Assembly: GCA_963827705.1 (NCBI GenBank)
Contig: CAWHBN010000013.1
Span: 310,001-374,000, forward strand
Length of the DNA: 64,000 nucleotides
Source: JACDAN01 sp963827705
GTDB lineage: Bacteria; Actinomycetota; Thermoleophilia; Gaiellales; Gaiellaceae
Direction: 5' to 3'
Part shown: piece by piece, positions 24,112 through 33,769 of the stretch
Layout: the number at the start of each line of letters is the position of its first letter
Position numbering within the stretch: the stretch's first letter is position 1
Made by a program: the position numbers and the translations under genes
The notes under the pieces: generated by a model
The model's database searches: none
Told to the model about the DNA's origin: nothing
The model's input: the letters and a program-made list of their open reading frames with translations, nothing else

Positions 24112-26160
24112 CCGCTCTGCGCGGCTTCGCCGGCGCAGAGGCGCCTCCGGAGTGGCCGCGCCTCCCAGGCTCGCCGCGGCCCGAGCGGCTCGAGCTCGGG
24201 CTCGAGGCACTGGACGGCGTCGGACCGACCGTCAAGAAACGGCTCGCGGCGCTCGGGCTGCGGACAATCCGGGACGCGCTCGAATACCGGCCTCGCCGCT
24301 ACGAGCCTGCGGCTCCGGAGCTGGCGATCTCCGACCTGTTCGGCGAGGAGGAGGCGGCGATCGCCGGCGAGGTGCTGAGCGTCCGCGTCCAGCGCGCCCG
24401 CCGGCTTCAGCTCGTGAAGGCGCGAGTCGCCGACGAGTCCGGCGAGATCACCGCCGTCTGGTTCAACCAGGCATGGCTCAAGGACCGGCTCCAGCCCGGC
24501 ACGCGGGTCCGCCTGCGCGGCAACTTGAAGGGGAGCGAGTTCACGGTCCGCTCGTACGACGTGAACGGTGTCGCCGCGACCGCCGACTTCGCGCCGGTCT
24601 ACCCCGCCAGCGAGGAGATCACCGTCAAGAAGCTGCGCGACGTGGTCGGGAAGGCGCTCGACTACGCAGGCGACGTCGTCGACCCGCTGCCCGCCGCGCT
24701 CAAGGCGCGCGAGGGGCTTCCCGGCCGCTCGGACGCACTCGTTGCGCTTCACCGTCCCAGGAGCCGAGGAGCAGGGCGAGCAGGCGCGGAAGCGTCTTGC
24801 CTTCGACGAGCTGCTCGCGCTCCAGGTCGGGCTCGCGAGGCGCAGGGAGGGACGGGACGAGGAGCGGGCACCGGCGCTCGGGGAGCCCGGCGACCTCGTG
24901 GCGCGCTACCGCGGAGTCCTCCCGTTCGAGCTGACGCCGAGCCAGGAGAGCGCGATCAGAGAGATCGACGGAGACCTCTCGGGCGAGCGGCCGATGGAGC
25001 GCCTCCTCCAGGGAGACGTCGGCTCGGGGAAGACGGTCGTCGCGCTCTACGCGCTCCTGCGGGCGGTCGAGGCCGGCAAGCGAGGGGCGCTGATGGCGCC
25101 GACCGAGACCCTGGCCGAGCAGCACTTCCTGACGGTCGACCCGATCTGCACGCAGCTCGGCGTTCCGATCGCGCTGCTGACCCGCTCCGTCAAGCACGAC
25201 GTCGGGGCGGCGCAGGTCGTCGTCGGGACCCACGCGCTGATCCAGGAGGGCGTCGACCTCGGCGACCTCGGAGTCGCGGTCGTGGACGAGCAGCACCGGT
25301 TCGGGGTCGAGCAGCGTGCGGCACTGACGACCGGTCGGCGCCCGCACGTGCTGCACATGACCGCGACGCCGATCCCGCGCACGCTCGCGCTGACCGTCTA
25401 CGGGGACCTCTCCGTGACCGAGATCGCGAAGCCGCCGGCCAACCGGAAACCGATCGAGACCGCCTGGGTGACGGAGGAGCGGTCGAGCGCCGCCTACCAG
25501 CGGCTGCGCAAGCACCTGGACGCGGGTCGCCAGGCGTACGTGGTCTGCCCCCTCATCGAGGAGTCGGAGACGTCCTTGGCCCGGGCCGCCGAGCGGGAGG
25601 CGGAGCGGCTGCGCAAGGGCGAGCTCCGCGGCTATCGCGTCGGGCTGCTCCACGGAAGGCTGAGGCCGGAGGAGCGCCGGCAGCTGATGGCGCAGTTCAA
25701 GGCCGGCGAGCTGGACGTTCTCGTCGCGACGACGGTGATCGAGGTCGGCGTGGACGTCCCGAACGCGACGATCATGATCGTCCAGGAGGCGGACCGGTTC
25801 GGGCTCGCACAGCTCCACCAGCTGCGAGGGCGGGTCGGGCGCGGGGCGGAGCAGTCGTACTGCCTGCTGATCTCGCGCGTGAAGGAGGAGCTGACGGACG
25901 CGGCGCAGGCGAGGCTCGAGGCGCTGGTTCGGACGACCGACGGCTTCGAGCTCGCAGAGGTCGATCTCGAGCTGCGCGGGGAGGGGCAGCTGCTCGGCAC
26001 GCGCCAGGCCGGCCTCTCGGAGTTCCGTTTCACACGCCTGCGCGCCGACCGGGACCTGCTCGAGCGGGCACGCGAGGTGGCGATAGAACTCGTCGACTAC
26101 GAAGGCCCGCTGAACGACGAGGTCGACCGCCTCTTCGCCGATCGCGAGCTCGCTGCGTAG
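24108..26160 (+). CDS. recG: ATP-dependent DNA helicase RecG (frameshifted)
   Basis: RecG remodels stalled replication forks and branched recombination intermediates. The N-terminal wedge region (LEALDGVGPTVKKRLAALGLRTIRDALEYRPRRY) and OB fold are read in one frame to about 24750; the rest (GDVGSGKTVVA, VVDEQHRFGVEQR, GRVGRGAEQSYCLL, ELRGEGQLLGTRQAG) is in a second frame ending at 26160. One small indel at about 24745-24775 explains it, probably an assembly error in an otherwise conserved gene of normal length. The start is CTG 24108, overlapping the previous stop, with GGAGG 4 bases upstream. Confidence 0.88.
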
Positions 26161-26163
26161 GGT
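26158..26163 (+). promoter_or_regulatory. -10 box TAGGGT overlapping the recG stop
   Basis: recG's TAG stop (26158-26160) is the first half of TAGGGT, which ends 6 bases before GTG 26170. Confidence 0.45.
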
Positions 26164-26169
26164 CGAGCC

Positions 26170-26544
26170 GTGAAGCTGACGGGGATCTCTCCGGTCTTGC
26201 TGGTCGCCGACATCGGTCGGTCGGTCGAGTACTACCGCGACCGGCTCGGCTTCGAGTGCGAGGTGTACGGCGACCCGCCGGACTTCGCGAGCGCCCGGCG
26301 CGACGAGGCGACTCTTCTTCTCGCTCTCTGCTCTGACCCCGAGCGAATCGTTCCGAACTGGAGGATCGTCGACAACATCTGGAATGCCTACATCCGGGTC
26401 GACGACGCGGATGCCGTCTACGCCGAGGTGCAGGAGCGCGGAGCGGGGATCGACTACACGATCTACGACGCGCCACACGGCTTCCGCGAGTTCGGCGTCC
26501 AGGACCCGGACGGTCACGACATCGCGTTCGGACAGCCGATCTGA
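26170..26544 (+). CDS. VOC family protein
   Basis: A 124-residue single-unit glyoxalase-fold protein (ISPVLLVADIGRSVEYYRDRLGFECEVYG; GFREFGVQDPDGHDIAFGQPI). The C-terminal block with FxVxDPDGHxIxF is the typical metal-ligand region. Substrate unknown. It ends close to and convergent with the beta-propeller gene. Confidence 0.85.
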   Translation: MKLTGISPVLLVADIGRSVEYYRDRLGFECEVYGDPPDFASARRDEATLLLALCSDPERIVPNWRIVDNIWNAYIRVDDADAVYAEVQERGAGIDYTIYDAPHGFREFGVQDPDGHDIAFGQPI

Positions 26545-26569
26545 CTGAGGCCGTCCGGCGGCGGCGAGG

Positions 26570-27497
26570 TCAGGGAACCAGGTTCACCCGCCAGACGGCG
26601 TTTCCGCCCAGGTGAGTGACCCAGAGCGCACCGCCGACGCGAACCACCTTGACCGGCCTCGGGCCGACGCGGATCGTCTCGACGACCGCGTGTTCGGGCC
26701 GGGTCGATCCTGGACAGCGTTCCGTCACCCGTGTTCGGCACGACGATCGACCCGTCCGCGGCCTCGGCGCCCATCGTCGGGTTGTTGCCGACCGGAATCG
26801 GCGGTCCGAGCCTGTTCGTCGCCGGGTCGATCCGGCGCGCGACGTTGCCCGGCCGGGCCGTCACCCAGACGGCGTCGCGCCCGACGGCGAACGACGACGG
26901 GCCCTGCGCATCGACCTGAAGCGTGTCGACCCGCCCGTCCGGATGAACTCTGTATGCCACCGTTCCATCGTTCGCGCCGACCCAGAGCGAGTCGAAGCCG
27001 ACGTCCATGTTCGAGAGGTCGCCGGCGAGCTCGAAGCGGCGCACGGTCCGCCCGGTTGCCGGGTCGATCCGCATGAGCAGGCCGAAGTGCGTCGTCCAGA
27101 CGGCCCCGTCGAAGAACGCCACGTCCCAAGGCGCCGGCTCGGTGCGGAAGCGGCGCGTGACCCTGGCGGTCCTGGGATTCACACGCTCGACGACGCTCGA
27201 GCCGTAGCCGTCCACCCAGATGCTTCCGGCGCCGGCAGCCACTCCGCACGGGCCGCGCCTCAGGACCCGCTTGAGGACCTTTCGCGTGCGGAGGTCGATG
27301 CGGACGAGCCGGTTGTCGCCGTTCGTCGCCGTCCAGAGCTTTCCGAAGGCATAGGCCATGCCGCAGGAGCCGAACCCGACTCCGACCTTGGCCGTCACGC
27401 GCATCCGCGCCGTCGTGGATGGTGACGCGCCGGCGTGGACGCAGGCGACGAGCGACGTCGCCGTCAAGGCGATGGCGAGGGCAGGCCGAGCTCTCAC
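26570..27497 (-). pseudogene. YVTN/NHL-type beta-propeller lipoprotein (frameshifted near the C-terminus)
   Basis: A predicted exported protein: signal peptide with lipobox LVAC (Cys19), then repeats of about 40 residues typical of a beta-propeller (GKLWTATNGDNRLVRIDLRTRKV; GSIWVDGYGSSVVERVNPRTARV; GAVWTTHFGLLMRIDPATGRTV; DAVWVTARPGNVARRIDPATNRL). At about 26690-26705 the frame changes by one base. The natural last repeat (VVETIRVGPRPVKVVRVGGALWVTHLGGNAVWRVNLVP) ends at a TGA at 26570-26572; unshifted, the frame runs on to 26514. AAGGAGG precedes the GTG start. Its ligand is unknown. Confidence 0.75.
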
Positions 27498-27510
27498 GAG
27501 GAGCCTCCTT

Positions 27511-27516
27511 TAGCGT
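27511..27516 (+). promoter_or_regulatory. -10 box TAGCGT for the MarR gene
   Basis: Ends 8 bases before ATG 27525. Confidence 0.45.
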
Positions 27517-27524
27517 TCGGGTCG

Positions 27525-27998
27525 ATGTCAGAGCAGGCGCTCGCCGATCCCGCGATCCGCACGAACGTGCTCCTGCAGGTGTTCATCGTCGGAGAGCTGT
27601 CCGGCGAGCTCCTGGGGCGGGAGCTCCGTGGGACGGGCCTCTCGCCCGACCACTTCGCCGTGCTGAGCGTGATCAGCTCGATCGGGCCGATCACTCCGAC
27701 AGACCTCTCCCGGGTGCTGGGAATGCCGCCGACGACCGTGTCGACCTGGGTCCGTCGGCTCAGCGCCCGGCGGCAGATCACCCGCAAGGTCAACCCGGAC
27801 GACGGGCGCTCCGCGTTGCTGGAGGTCACATCGGCCGGGCGCTCGGCGATCGACGACGCGCAGCCGATCTTCAGGCGGCTGCTCGACGAGGTCGAGGAGG
27901 CGCTCGGTGCCAGACGGGAGGGCGTCGTCGACGGGTTCGTCGAGCTCCAGGAGGTCTTGAGGCGGTTGTCGGCTCGGGAGATCACTACGAAGTCGTAG
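27525..27998 (+). CDS. MarR-family transcriptional regulator
   Basis: A 157-residue winged-helix regulator: dimerisation helices at both ends and a winged HTH in the middle (GPITPTDLSRVLGMPPTTVSTWVRRLSARRQITRKVNPDDGRSALLEVTSAGR). MarR proteins repress nearby or own genes and are released by small phenolic or oxidant signals. An inverted repeat that overlaps the 3' end of the gene (27992-28012) is a candidate binding site. Divergent from the propeller gene. Confidence 0.9.
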   Translation: MSEQALADPAIRTNVLLQVFIVGELSGELLGRELRGTGLSPDHFAVLSVISSIGPITPTDLSRVLGMPPTTVSTWVRRLSARRQITRKVNPDDGRSALLEVTSAGRSAIDDAQPIFRRLLDEVEEALGARREGVVDGFVELQEVLRRLSAREITTKS

Positions 27999-28012
27999 TA
28001 CTTTACTACGAC
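27992..28012 (+). promoter_or_regulatory. Inverted repeat, candidate operator
   Basis: Perfect 9-base arms GTCGTAGTA and TACTACGAC separated by CTT, in an AT-rich patch between marR and rsmD and just upstream of a TAACTT (28020-28025). The size fits a MarR-type dimer site; the identity of the binding protein is inference. Confidence 0.45.
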
Positions 28013-28029
28013 ATCGCATTAACTTTCCG

Positions 28030-28562
28030 TTGCGAATCATCGCGGGAGAGAAGCGGGGCGCGAAGATCTTCGCGCCGAAGGGGCACGACGTTCGTCCCAC
28101 CGGCGACCGCGTCCGCGAGGCCGCGTTCAACCTGATCGGGCCGGTGGACGGCGCATCCGTGCTCGACCTCTTCGCCGGTTCGGGCGCCTACGGGCTCGAG
28201 GCCCTCTCCCGCGGCGCCGCGAGCGCGGTCTTCGCCGAGGCCGACAGAGCCGCCTACAACTCGATCCGCCAGAACGTCCAGAAGCTCGGCCTGACCGGGG
28301 CGACGATCCTCCTCCGGGACGCGATTCAGGTCCTCGCCGAGGAAGCGGCGGCGGGCAGGCGTTACGATCTCGTGCTGCTCGACCCGCCGTACCGGATGTT
28401 CTCCTCGCTGCAAGACCGCATCGCGCTCTACCTTCCCGCCGTGCTCGCGCAGGACGGCCTCGCCGTGGTCGAGACCCACGCCAAGGAGGAGCCACAGCTC
28501 CCGCTGCAGAAGCGGACCAGCCGGAATTACGGCTCCGCACGCCTCACCCTCTTCGAGCACGA

Positions 28563-28566
<4 letters not shown>
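28030..28566 (+). CDS. rsmD: 16S rRNA (guanine966-N2)-methyltransferase RsmD
   Basis: A 178-residue SAM-dependent methyltransferase that modifies G966 of 16S rRNA. Visible motifs: MRIIAGEKRGAKIFAPKG at the N-terminus, RPTGDRVREAAFNLI, SAM loop VLDLFAGSGAYGLEALSRGA and catalytic LDPPY. TTG start. It overlaps coaD as ATGA, the standard rsmD-coaD pair. Confidence 0.93.
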
Positions 28567-29078
<512 letters not shown>

Positions 29079-29083
29079 CCAAG

Positions 29084-29089
29084 TACACT
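29084..29089 (+). promoter_or_regulatory. -10 box TACACT
   Basis: Ends 8 bases before ATG 29098. Confidence 0.5.
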
Positions 29090-29097
29090 TCCGCCCC

Positions 29098-29604
29098 ATG
29101 GACGTCCTCGTACTCATCGACAGGCTCGACGACCTCGTTCACAACGCCAAGGCTGTGCCCCTGACCGACCAGGTCCGCATCGACCGGGAGGAGATCTACG
29201 AGATCCTCGATCAGATGCGGGCGACGATCCCGGAGGAGATCAAGCAGGCCCGGTGGATCGTCAAGGAGCGGCAGGAGATGCTCGCCGAGGCGAAGCGCGA
29301 GTGCGACAGGATCCTGGGCGAGGCCCGGGAGCAGGCGGTTCGCGAGGCCTCACAGACCGAGATCGTCAAGCTCGCCGAGCGGCAGGCGCAGGAGATCATC
29401 GACGAGGCGCGACGGTCCGCCCGAGAGACGCGGCTCGAGATGGAGGACTGGGCCGACAGCATCCTCTCGACGCTCGAGGTGAACCTCGACAAGTTCCTCG
29501 GTGCCGTCAAGCGCGGCCGCGAGCGACTGCACGAGCGCTCGCAGGAGACCGTCGTGGCCGGCATCGCCGCTCCGGGCTCCAACGACGATCAGCCGTACGA
29601 GTAG
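29098..29604 (+). CDS. Coiled-coil protein (DivIVA / ATP-synthase-subunit-b-like)
   Basis: A 168-residue, almost entirely helical protein. The opening MDVLVLIDRLDDLVHNAKAVPLTDQVRIDREEIYEILDQMRATIPEEIKQARW is well conserved in actinobacteria downstream of coaD. The middle (ECDRILGEAREQAVREASQTEIVKLAERQAQEIIDEARRSA) is a long coiled coil resembling F-type ATPase subunit b. A cell-division or envelope scaffold role is likely, but unproven. Confidence 0.8.
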   Translation: MDVLVLIDRLDDLVHNAKAVPLTDQVRIDREEIYEILDQMRATIPEEIKQARWIVKERQEMLAEAKRECDRILGEAREQAVREASQTEIVKLAERQAQEIIDEARRSARETRLEMEDWADSILSTLEVNLDKFLGAVKRGRERLHERSQETVVAGIAAPGSNDDQPYE

Positions 29605-29608
29605 CGGT

Positions 29609-30334
29609 CTCGTAGCGGCCCTCTACGACGTCCACGGGAATCCCGCGGCGCTCGAGGCCGTGCTCGCGGAGGCCGGCGACGCGACGATCGTCTTCGGCGG
29701 AGACCTCGCTGCCGGTCCGCTTCCCGTCGAAACGCTCGACCTGATCATGGGGCTGGACGCCTTGGCCATTCGCGGCAACGCGGACAGGGCGCTGCTCGAG
29801 GATCCCGGCGAAGGGCTGGCCGACAAGTGGGTAGCCGACAGGCTCGAAGACCGGCACCGGGACTATCTCGCGAACCTCCCGGAGACGATCGAGCTCGACG
29901 TCGACGGCCTCGGCCAAGTCCTTTTCTGCCACGGCTCGCCGAGAAGCGACGAGGAGATGATCCTCAAGACGACGCCCGACGAATGGCTGCGGGACATGCT
30001 CCGGGGCGTGGACGCCGACGTCGTCGTCTGCGGCCACACGCACATGCAGTTCGACCGCACCGTCGACGGCAAGCGCGTTGTGAATGCAGGCAGCGTCGGG
30101 CTTCCGTACGGAGCGCCGGGGGCCCATTGGGTGCTTCTCGGACCGGATGTCGAGCACCGGCGAACCTCCTACGACACCGAGGCGGCCGCGGCCCGGGTCG
30201 AGGCAGGTGGATGGCCGAAGGCAGCCGAGATCGCCGCCGAGAACATTCGCACGGTTCCGAGCGAGGAAGAGGCGCTGAGCTTCTTCGAGGGCATGGCCGG
30301 CAGGCAATGGGCCGAGCGCTCCTCCGGACGATGA
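29609..30334 (+). CDS. YfcE-like metallophosphoesterase (start uncertain)
   Basis: About 240 residues of a calcineurin-like phosphodiesterase: metal-binding blocks LYDVHGNPAALEAVL, GGDLAAGP, AIRGNADRALL, FCHGSPRSD and VVCGHTHMQFDR, then NAGSVGLP. Such enzymes cleave phosphodiesters with two metals. The first conserved residues (VAALYDVHGN) begin right after the upstream stop with no ATG, GTG or TTG nearby, so 29609 marks the first plausible codon only. The substrate is unknown. Confidence 0.82.
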   Translation, partial: LVAALYDVHGNPAALEAVLAEAGDATIVFGGDLAAGPLPVETLDLIMGLDALAIRGNADRALLEDPGEGLADKWVADRLEDRHRDYLANLPETIELDVDGLGQVLFCHGSPRSDEEMILKTTPDEWLRDMLRGVDADVVVCGHTHMQFDRTVDGKRVVNAGSVGLPYGAPGAHWVLLGPDVEHRRTSYDTEAAAARVEAGGWPKAAEIAAENIRTVPSEEEALSFFEGMAGRQWAERSSGR

Positions 30335-30356
30335 ACGCCCGAAGAAGCGCCCGCGC

Positions 30357-30362
30357 TACCCT
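30357..30362 (+). promoter_or_regulatory. -10 box TACCCT for yceD
   Basis: Ends 8 bases before GTG 30371. Confidence 0.45.
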
Positions 30363-30370
30363 GGCTCGGG

Positions 30371-30880
30371 GTGACGACATTCGACCTCAGACAAGCAAGG
30401 CTCCGCCCCGGCGAGGAGTATCGCGACGAGCAGGAGATCGAGCTCGCGCCGTTCGACCTCGGCGGCCAGCGCTACCTGCCCGTGCCCGAGAAGGTGCCCG
30501 CGGAGCTCGTGATCAACCGCGGTTCGAGCGGGACGACCTTCGAGTTGCGCTTCCGCACCAGGCTCCACGGGCCGTGCGTCCGCTGCCTGAAAGACGCCGT
30601 GGTCGACCTGCCCGTCTACGCCCGCGAGTACCAGGCGACGAACCCCGGCGACGCCGAGGAGCTGCGCACGCAGTACCTGACCGAGAACCGGCTCGACCTG
30701 TCCGCCTGGGCGCGCGACGCCGTCGCGCTCGAGCTCCCGGACCAGATCCTGTGCCGTGAGGACTGCGCCGGCCTCTGCCCGGTCTGCGGGGAGGACCTCA
30801 ACGAGAGCCCGCACGAGCACGTCGAGGAGCGCAGCGACCCCCGCTGGGCCGCGCTCGAAGGCCTGAGAGAGAAGCTCTAG
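30371..30880 (+). CDS. YceD/DUF177 family protein
   Basis: A 169-residue protein of the DUF177 (YceD) family, a regular neighbour of rpmF and implicated in rRNA metabolism in other bacteria. It has the conserved segment RLHGPCVRCLKDAVVDLPVYAREYQ and a C-terminal cysteine set (LCREDCAGLCPVCGEDLN) that could bind zinc. It is separated from rpmF here by an ABC-F gene on the opposite strand. Confidence 0.88.
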   Translation: MTTFDLRQARLRPGEEYRDEQEIELAPFDLGGQRYLPVPEKVPAELVINRGSSGTTFELRFRTRLHGPCVRCLKDAVVDLPVYAREYQATNPGDAEELRTQYLTENRLDLSAWARDAVALELPDQILCREDCAGLCPVCGEDLNESPHEHVEERSDPRWAALEGLREKL

Positions 30881-32445
30881 AGCCGAAGCTCCGTCGTCGG
30901 CGCCACCCGCTCCAGGAAGCGTCGGTCGTGCGTGACCAGGACGAGCGTGCCCTCGTAGTCCTCGAGCGCTAGCTCGAGCTGTTCGATCGCCTCGAGGTCG
31001 AGGTGGTTCGTCGGCTCGTCCAGGATCAGCGCGTTCGCGCCCTGCGCGGAGAGCAGCGCGAGGATGGCGCGGGTTCGCTCTCCGGGGGAGAGCGAGGAGG
31101 CGGGTCTCGTCACCTGGGCGCCGCGGAGCGCGAACTTCGCGAGCAGCGTTCGCGCCTCGCCGGTCGCGAGCTCCACGCGTTCGACGAAGAGGTCGACCAA
31201 TGGTCGCTCGGAGTCGAGCCACGCGCGATCCTGCTCGAGCTCGCCGAAGCGGATGCCGGGCCCGACGAAGCGCCGGCCGCTCGCAAGTGGCAGAGCACCG
31301 ACGAGCGCGGCGATCAGTGTCGATTTCCCGCTCGCGTTCGGGCCGACGATCGCGAGGCGGTCGCCGTGTCGAAGCTCGAGGTCGATCGGCCCGAGCCGGA
31401 AGCCGTCCCGCTCGACGACCGCCTCCACCAGGCGGGCGACGACCTCGCCGGCTCGCCGCGACCCAAGTGCGAGCTCGAGACGCCAGGGCGTCCACGGTTT
31501 CTCCACCTGCTCGAGCCGTTCGAGGCGCTTCTTGGCGGAACGCACCTTGGACATCAGCGCGTGGGTTCCGCGCCGGTCCGCCATCTTCCCGGCGGTTCGC
31601 GCCTCGCCCTGGCGCCTTCCCAGCAGCGCCTCGAACCGCTCACGCTCACCGACGTAGCGTTCGTATGCTCCCTCGTCGCCGAGCCGGCCGGCCTCGCGGA
31701 GCCGCTCGTACTCGGACCAGCCCCCGGCGAACTCGCGGATCCGCCTCGTCTCGGCCTCGAACTCCACGACCCGCTCGACCGTCTGCTCGAGAAACGCCCG
31801 GTCGTGAGAGACGAGGACGAGCGCGCTCGGCGTCGAGGTCACGAAGCGCTCCAACAGCTCGAGGCCGTCGAAATCGAGGTCGTTCGTCGGCTCGTCGAGG
31901 AGCAGCACGTCGAAGCGCGAGAGCAGGATCGCGGCCAGCTTGGCGCGCGCGGCCTCGCCTCCCGAGAGTCTCCCGAGCGGCCGGTCGAGCCGGTCGAGCC
32001 CGACCCGGCCCGCAGCCTCGCCGGCGCGTGCGCGGAAGTCGTCGCCGCCGAGCGAGAGGAAGCGCTCGAGGGCGTCGGCGTGCTCCTGCGCGGCCTGGGG
32101 CTCGTCGGCGAGGCGCGCCGCCAGCGCGTCCAGCTCGATCGCGGCGGCATCCACGCCCGTGCGCCGTTCGAGGTATGTAAGGAGCGTCTCGTCGGGCCGT
32201 GCGTCGACCTCCTGGGCGAGATGCCCGACCGTCAGCGTCGGCGGACGGCGCTCGAGCACACCCTCGTCGGGCTCGTCCAGCCCGGCGAGCAGGCGCAGGA
32301 GCGTCGTCTTTCCGCTGCCGTTGGGCCCGACCACGCCGATCCGAGCTCTCGGGAGGACGAGCAGCGACGCGCCGTCGAGAATCGTCTCGGCGCCGTAGCT
32401 CTTCGTGATGTTCGACGCGGCAAGCGTGCCGCGGTGGTCCTGCAT
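30877..32445 (-). CDS. ABC-F family ATPase (ribosome-associated)
   Basis: 522 residues with two ABC domains and no membrane part. Domain 1: GPNGSGKTT, LSGGEAARAKLA, LLLDEPTNDLD. Domain 2: GPNASGKST, LSPGERTRAILA, LILDEPTNHLD. A linker of about 70 residues rich in Arg/Glu separates them. ABC-F proteins act on the ribosomal E site in translation control or antibiotic protection; subfamily not assignable by eye. AGGAGG lies 4 bases before the ATG. Convergent with yceD (4-base overlap). Inserted between yceD and rpmF. Confidence 0.9.
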   Translation of the reverse strand: MQDHRGTLAASNITKSYGAETILDGASLLVLPRARIGVVGPNGSGKTTLLRLLAGLDEPDEGVLERRPPTLTVGHLAQEVDARPDETLLTYLERRTGVDAAAIELDALAARLADEPQAAQEHADALERFLSLGGDDFRARAGEAAGRVGLDRLDRPLGRLSGGEAARAKLAAILLSRFDVLLLDEPTNDLDFDGLELLERFVTSTPSALVLVSHDRAFLEQTVERVVEFEAETRRIREFAGGWSEYERLREAGRLGDEGAYERYVGERERFEALLGRRQGEARTAGKMADRRGTHALMSKVRSAKKRLERLEQVEKPWTPWRLELALGSRRAGEVVARLVEAVVERDGFRLGPIDLELRHGDRLAIVGPNASGKSTLIAALVGALPLASGRRFVGPGIRFGELEQDRAWLDSERPLVDLFVERVELATGEARTLLAKFALRGAQVTRPASSLSPGERTRAILALLSAQGANALILDEPTNHLDLEAIEQLELALEDYEGTLVLVTHDRRFLERVAPTTELRL

Positions 32446-32548
32446 GGGTCCTCCTGATCGACGGAACGCCCCTGGTGGGGCGGAAACGAGGATGTGTCGA
32501 TCAGCGGACGCGCATAGAGCGAGCCAGAGGCTCGAGCCGAACGATAGC

Positions 32549-32554
32549 TATAGT
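32549..32554 (+). promoter_or_regulatory. -10 box TATAGT for rpmF
   Basis: Ends 11 bases before ATG 32566. Confidence 0.55.
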
Positions 32555-32565
32555 GGCCCGCTGCG

Positions 32566-32754
32566 ATGGCAGTCCCCAAGAGAAAAACGTCCAAAGCGCG
32601 CCGCGACAAGCGCCGCGCGACCCACAAGCTCGAAGCCCCGCGGGTCAACGAGTGCCCGGTCTGCCATCGGCCCAAGCGGCCGCATCAGATGTGCCCGACC
32701 TGCAAGACCTACCGCGGACGCGAAGTCGAACCACTGCGTACGCCGGTCCCGTAG
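32566..32754 (+). CDS. rpmF: 50S ribosomal protein L32
   Basis: A 62-residue zinc-ribbon ribosomal protein. N-terminus MAVPKRKTSKARRDKRR and two cysteine pairs (CPVCHRPKRPHQMCPTC) mark the zinc-binding (C+) form of L32. It is followed by acpP, as in many bacteria. Confidence 0.95.
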   Translation: MAVPKRKTSKARRDKRRATHKLEAPRVNECPVCHRPKRPHQMCPTCKTYRGREVEPLRTPVP

Positions 32755-32757
32755 AAT
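32752..32757 (+). promoter_or_regulatory. -10 box TAGAAT overlapping the rpmF stop
   Basis: rpmF's TAG (32752-32754) forms the first half of TAGAAT; the acpP ATG is 38 bases downstream, with GAGG shortly before it. Confidence 0.45.
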
Positions 32758-32795
32758 CGGCGCGCTCTCAGTCCACCGAACGTAAGCGAGGTCAC

Positions 32796-33041
32796 ATGGC
32801 AGCGTCCCGCGACGAAGTCTACGAGCGCGTCAGGGAAGTCCTGGCAGAGCGCTTGTCCGTGGAGGAAGCGGACATCACGGAAGAGGCGAACTTCCAGGAG
32901 GATCTTGGCGCCGACTCGCTCGACCTCGTCGAGATGATCATGGAGCTCGAGGATCAGTTCGGGATCAAGATCCCGGATGAGGACGCCCAGAAGATCCAGA
33001 CGGTCGGTCAGGCTGTCGAATACGTCACGTCGCACCAATAG
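32796..33041 (+). CDS. acpP: Acyl carrier protein
   Basis: 81 residues. The phosphopantetheine attachment site is Ser41 in DLGADSLDLVEMIMELEDQFGIKI. It carries acyl chains in fatty acid synthesis. It sits between rpmF and rnc, a conserved arrangement. No fatty acid synthesis enzyme is in the window. Confidence 0.95.
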   Translation: MAASRDEVYERVREVLAERLSVEEADITEEANFQEDLGADSLDLVEMIMELEDQFGIKIPDEDAQKIQTVGQAVEYVTSHQ

Positions 33042-33735
33042 CCAGGCTCAGCACGCCGAGCCCGGCCGTCTTGCGCGGCTGATCGACGAGCTGCCCGCCG
33101 AGCGGGCGGACAACGCGTTCACGCACCCTTCGTGGGCTCCCGACAGGGCGTCCTCGTACGAGCGGCTGGAGTTTCTCGGGGACAGCGTCCTGGAGCTCGC
33201 GGTCGCACGCGCGCTCTTCGAGCGCTTTCCCGATCTGCAAGAGGGCCGGTTGGCGAAGATCCGCTCCCACGTGGTGTCGCGTGCGAGCTGCGCCGTGGTC
33301 TCCCGCGAGCTCGAGCTCGGCAGCCGCCTCATCGACCGGGGTGAGGGGATCGTCCCGGAGGAGGAGCTCGATCGGCTCTCCCGCAACCGCAACGTCCTCG
33401 CCGCGCTGCTGGAGGCTGCGCTCGCTGCACTGTTCCTCGAGCATGGCTTCGAGCCGATCGAGGAAGCGATCGTCGAGGCGTTCGCCGGCCGCATCGACTA
33501 CGCCGCGACGACGCACGTCGACTACAAGACCGAGCTCCAGGAACAGCTGGCCGCGCTGGGCCAGCAGGTGAGCTACTCCGTGCTCGAGGTCGAAGGCCCG
33601 CCGCACGACCGCAAGTTCACGTCGGCCGCGGTGATCGACGGCGACCAGGCCGGCGTCGGCGTCGGCTCCTCGAAGAAGGCCGCGGAGCAGGAAGCGGCCA
33701 AACAGGCACTCGAGAAGGTCCGCGCCGCCCAGTAG
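32977..33735 (+). CDS. rnc: Ribonuclease III (start uncertain)
   Basis: RNase III cuts double-stranded RNA in rRNA processing. The catalytic domain signature ERLEFLGDSVLELAV is present with the acidic residues of the family; the C-terminal dsRNA-binding domain (DYKTELQEQLAALGQQVSYSVLEVEGPPHDRKFTSAAVI...SKKAAEQEAAKQALEKV) is complete. Family homology begins only near 33060 (GRLARLIDELPAERADNAFTHPSW). The only canonical in-frame start, ATG 32977, overlaps acpP by 65 bases; a non-canonical start further down is equally possible. Confidence 0.88.
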   Translation: MRTPRRSRRSVRLSNTSRRTNSQAQHAEPGRLARLIDELPAERADNAFTHPSWAPDRASSYERLEFLGDSVLELAVARALFERFPDLQEGRLAKIRSHVVSRASCAVVSRELELGSRLIDRGEGIVPEEELDRLSRNRNVLAALLEAALAALFLEHGFEPIEEAIVEAFAGRIDYAATTHVDYKTELQEQLAALGQQVSYSVLEVEGPPHDRKFTSAAVIDGDQAGVGVGSSKKAAEQEAAKQALEKVRAAQ

Positions 33736-33754
33736 CGCTATCCGCCCGCGTCAC

Positions 33755-33760
33755 TAGCGT
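33755..33760 (+). promoter_or_regulatory. -10 box TAGCGT for smc
   Basis: Ends 9 bases before GTG 33770. Confidence 0.5.
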
Positions 33761-33769
33761 TCCGTCGGC

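Noticed and set aside
24700..26517. 605-codon minus-strand frame opposite recG
   Set aside because: Shadow frame; the plus strand has all RecG motifs.
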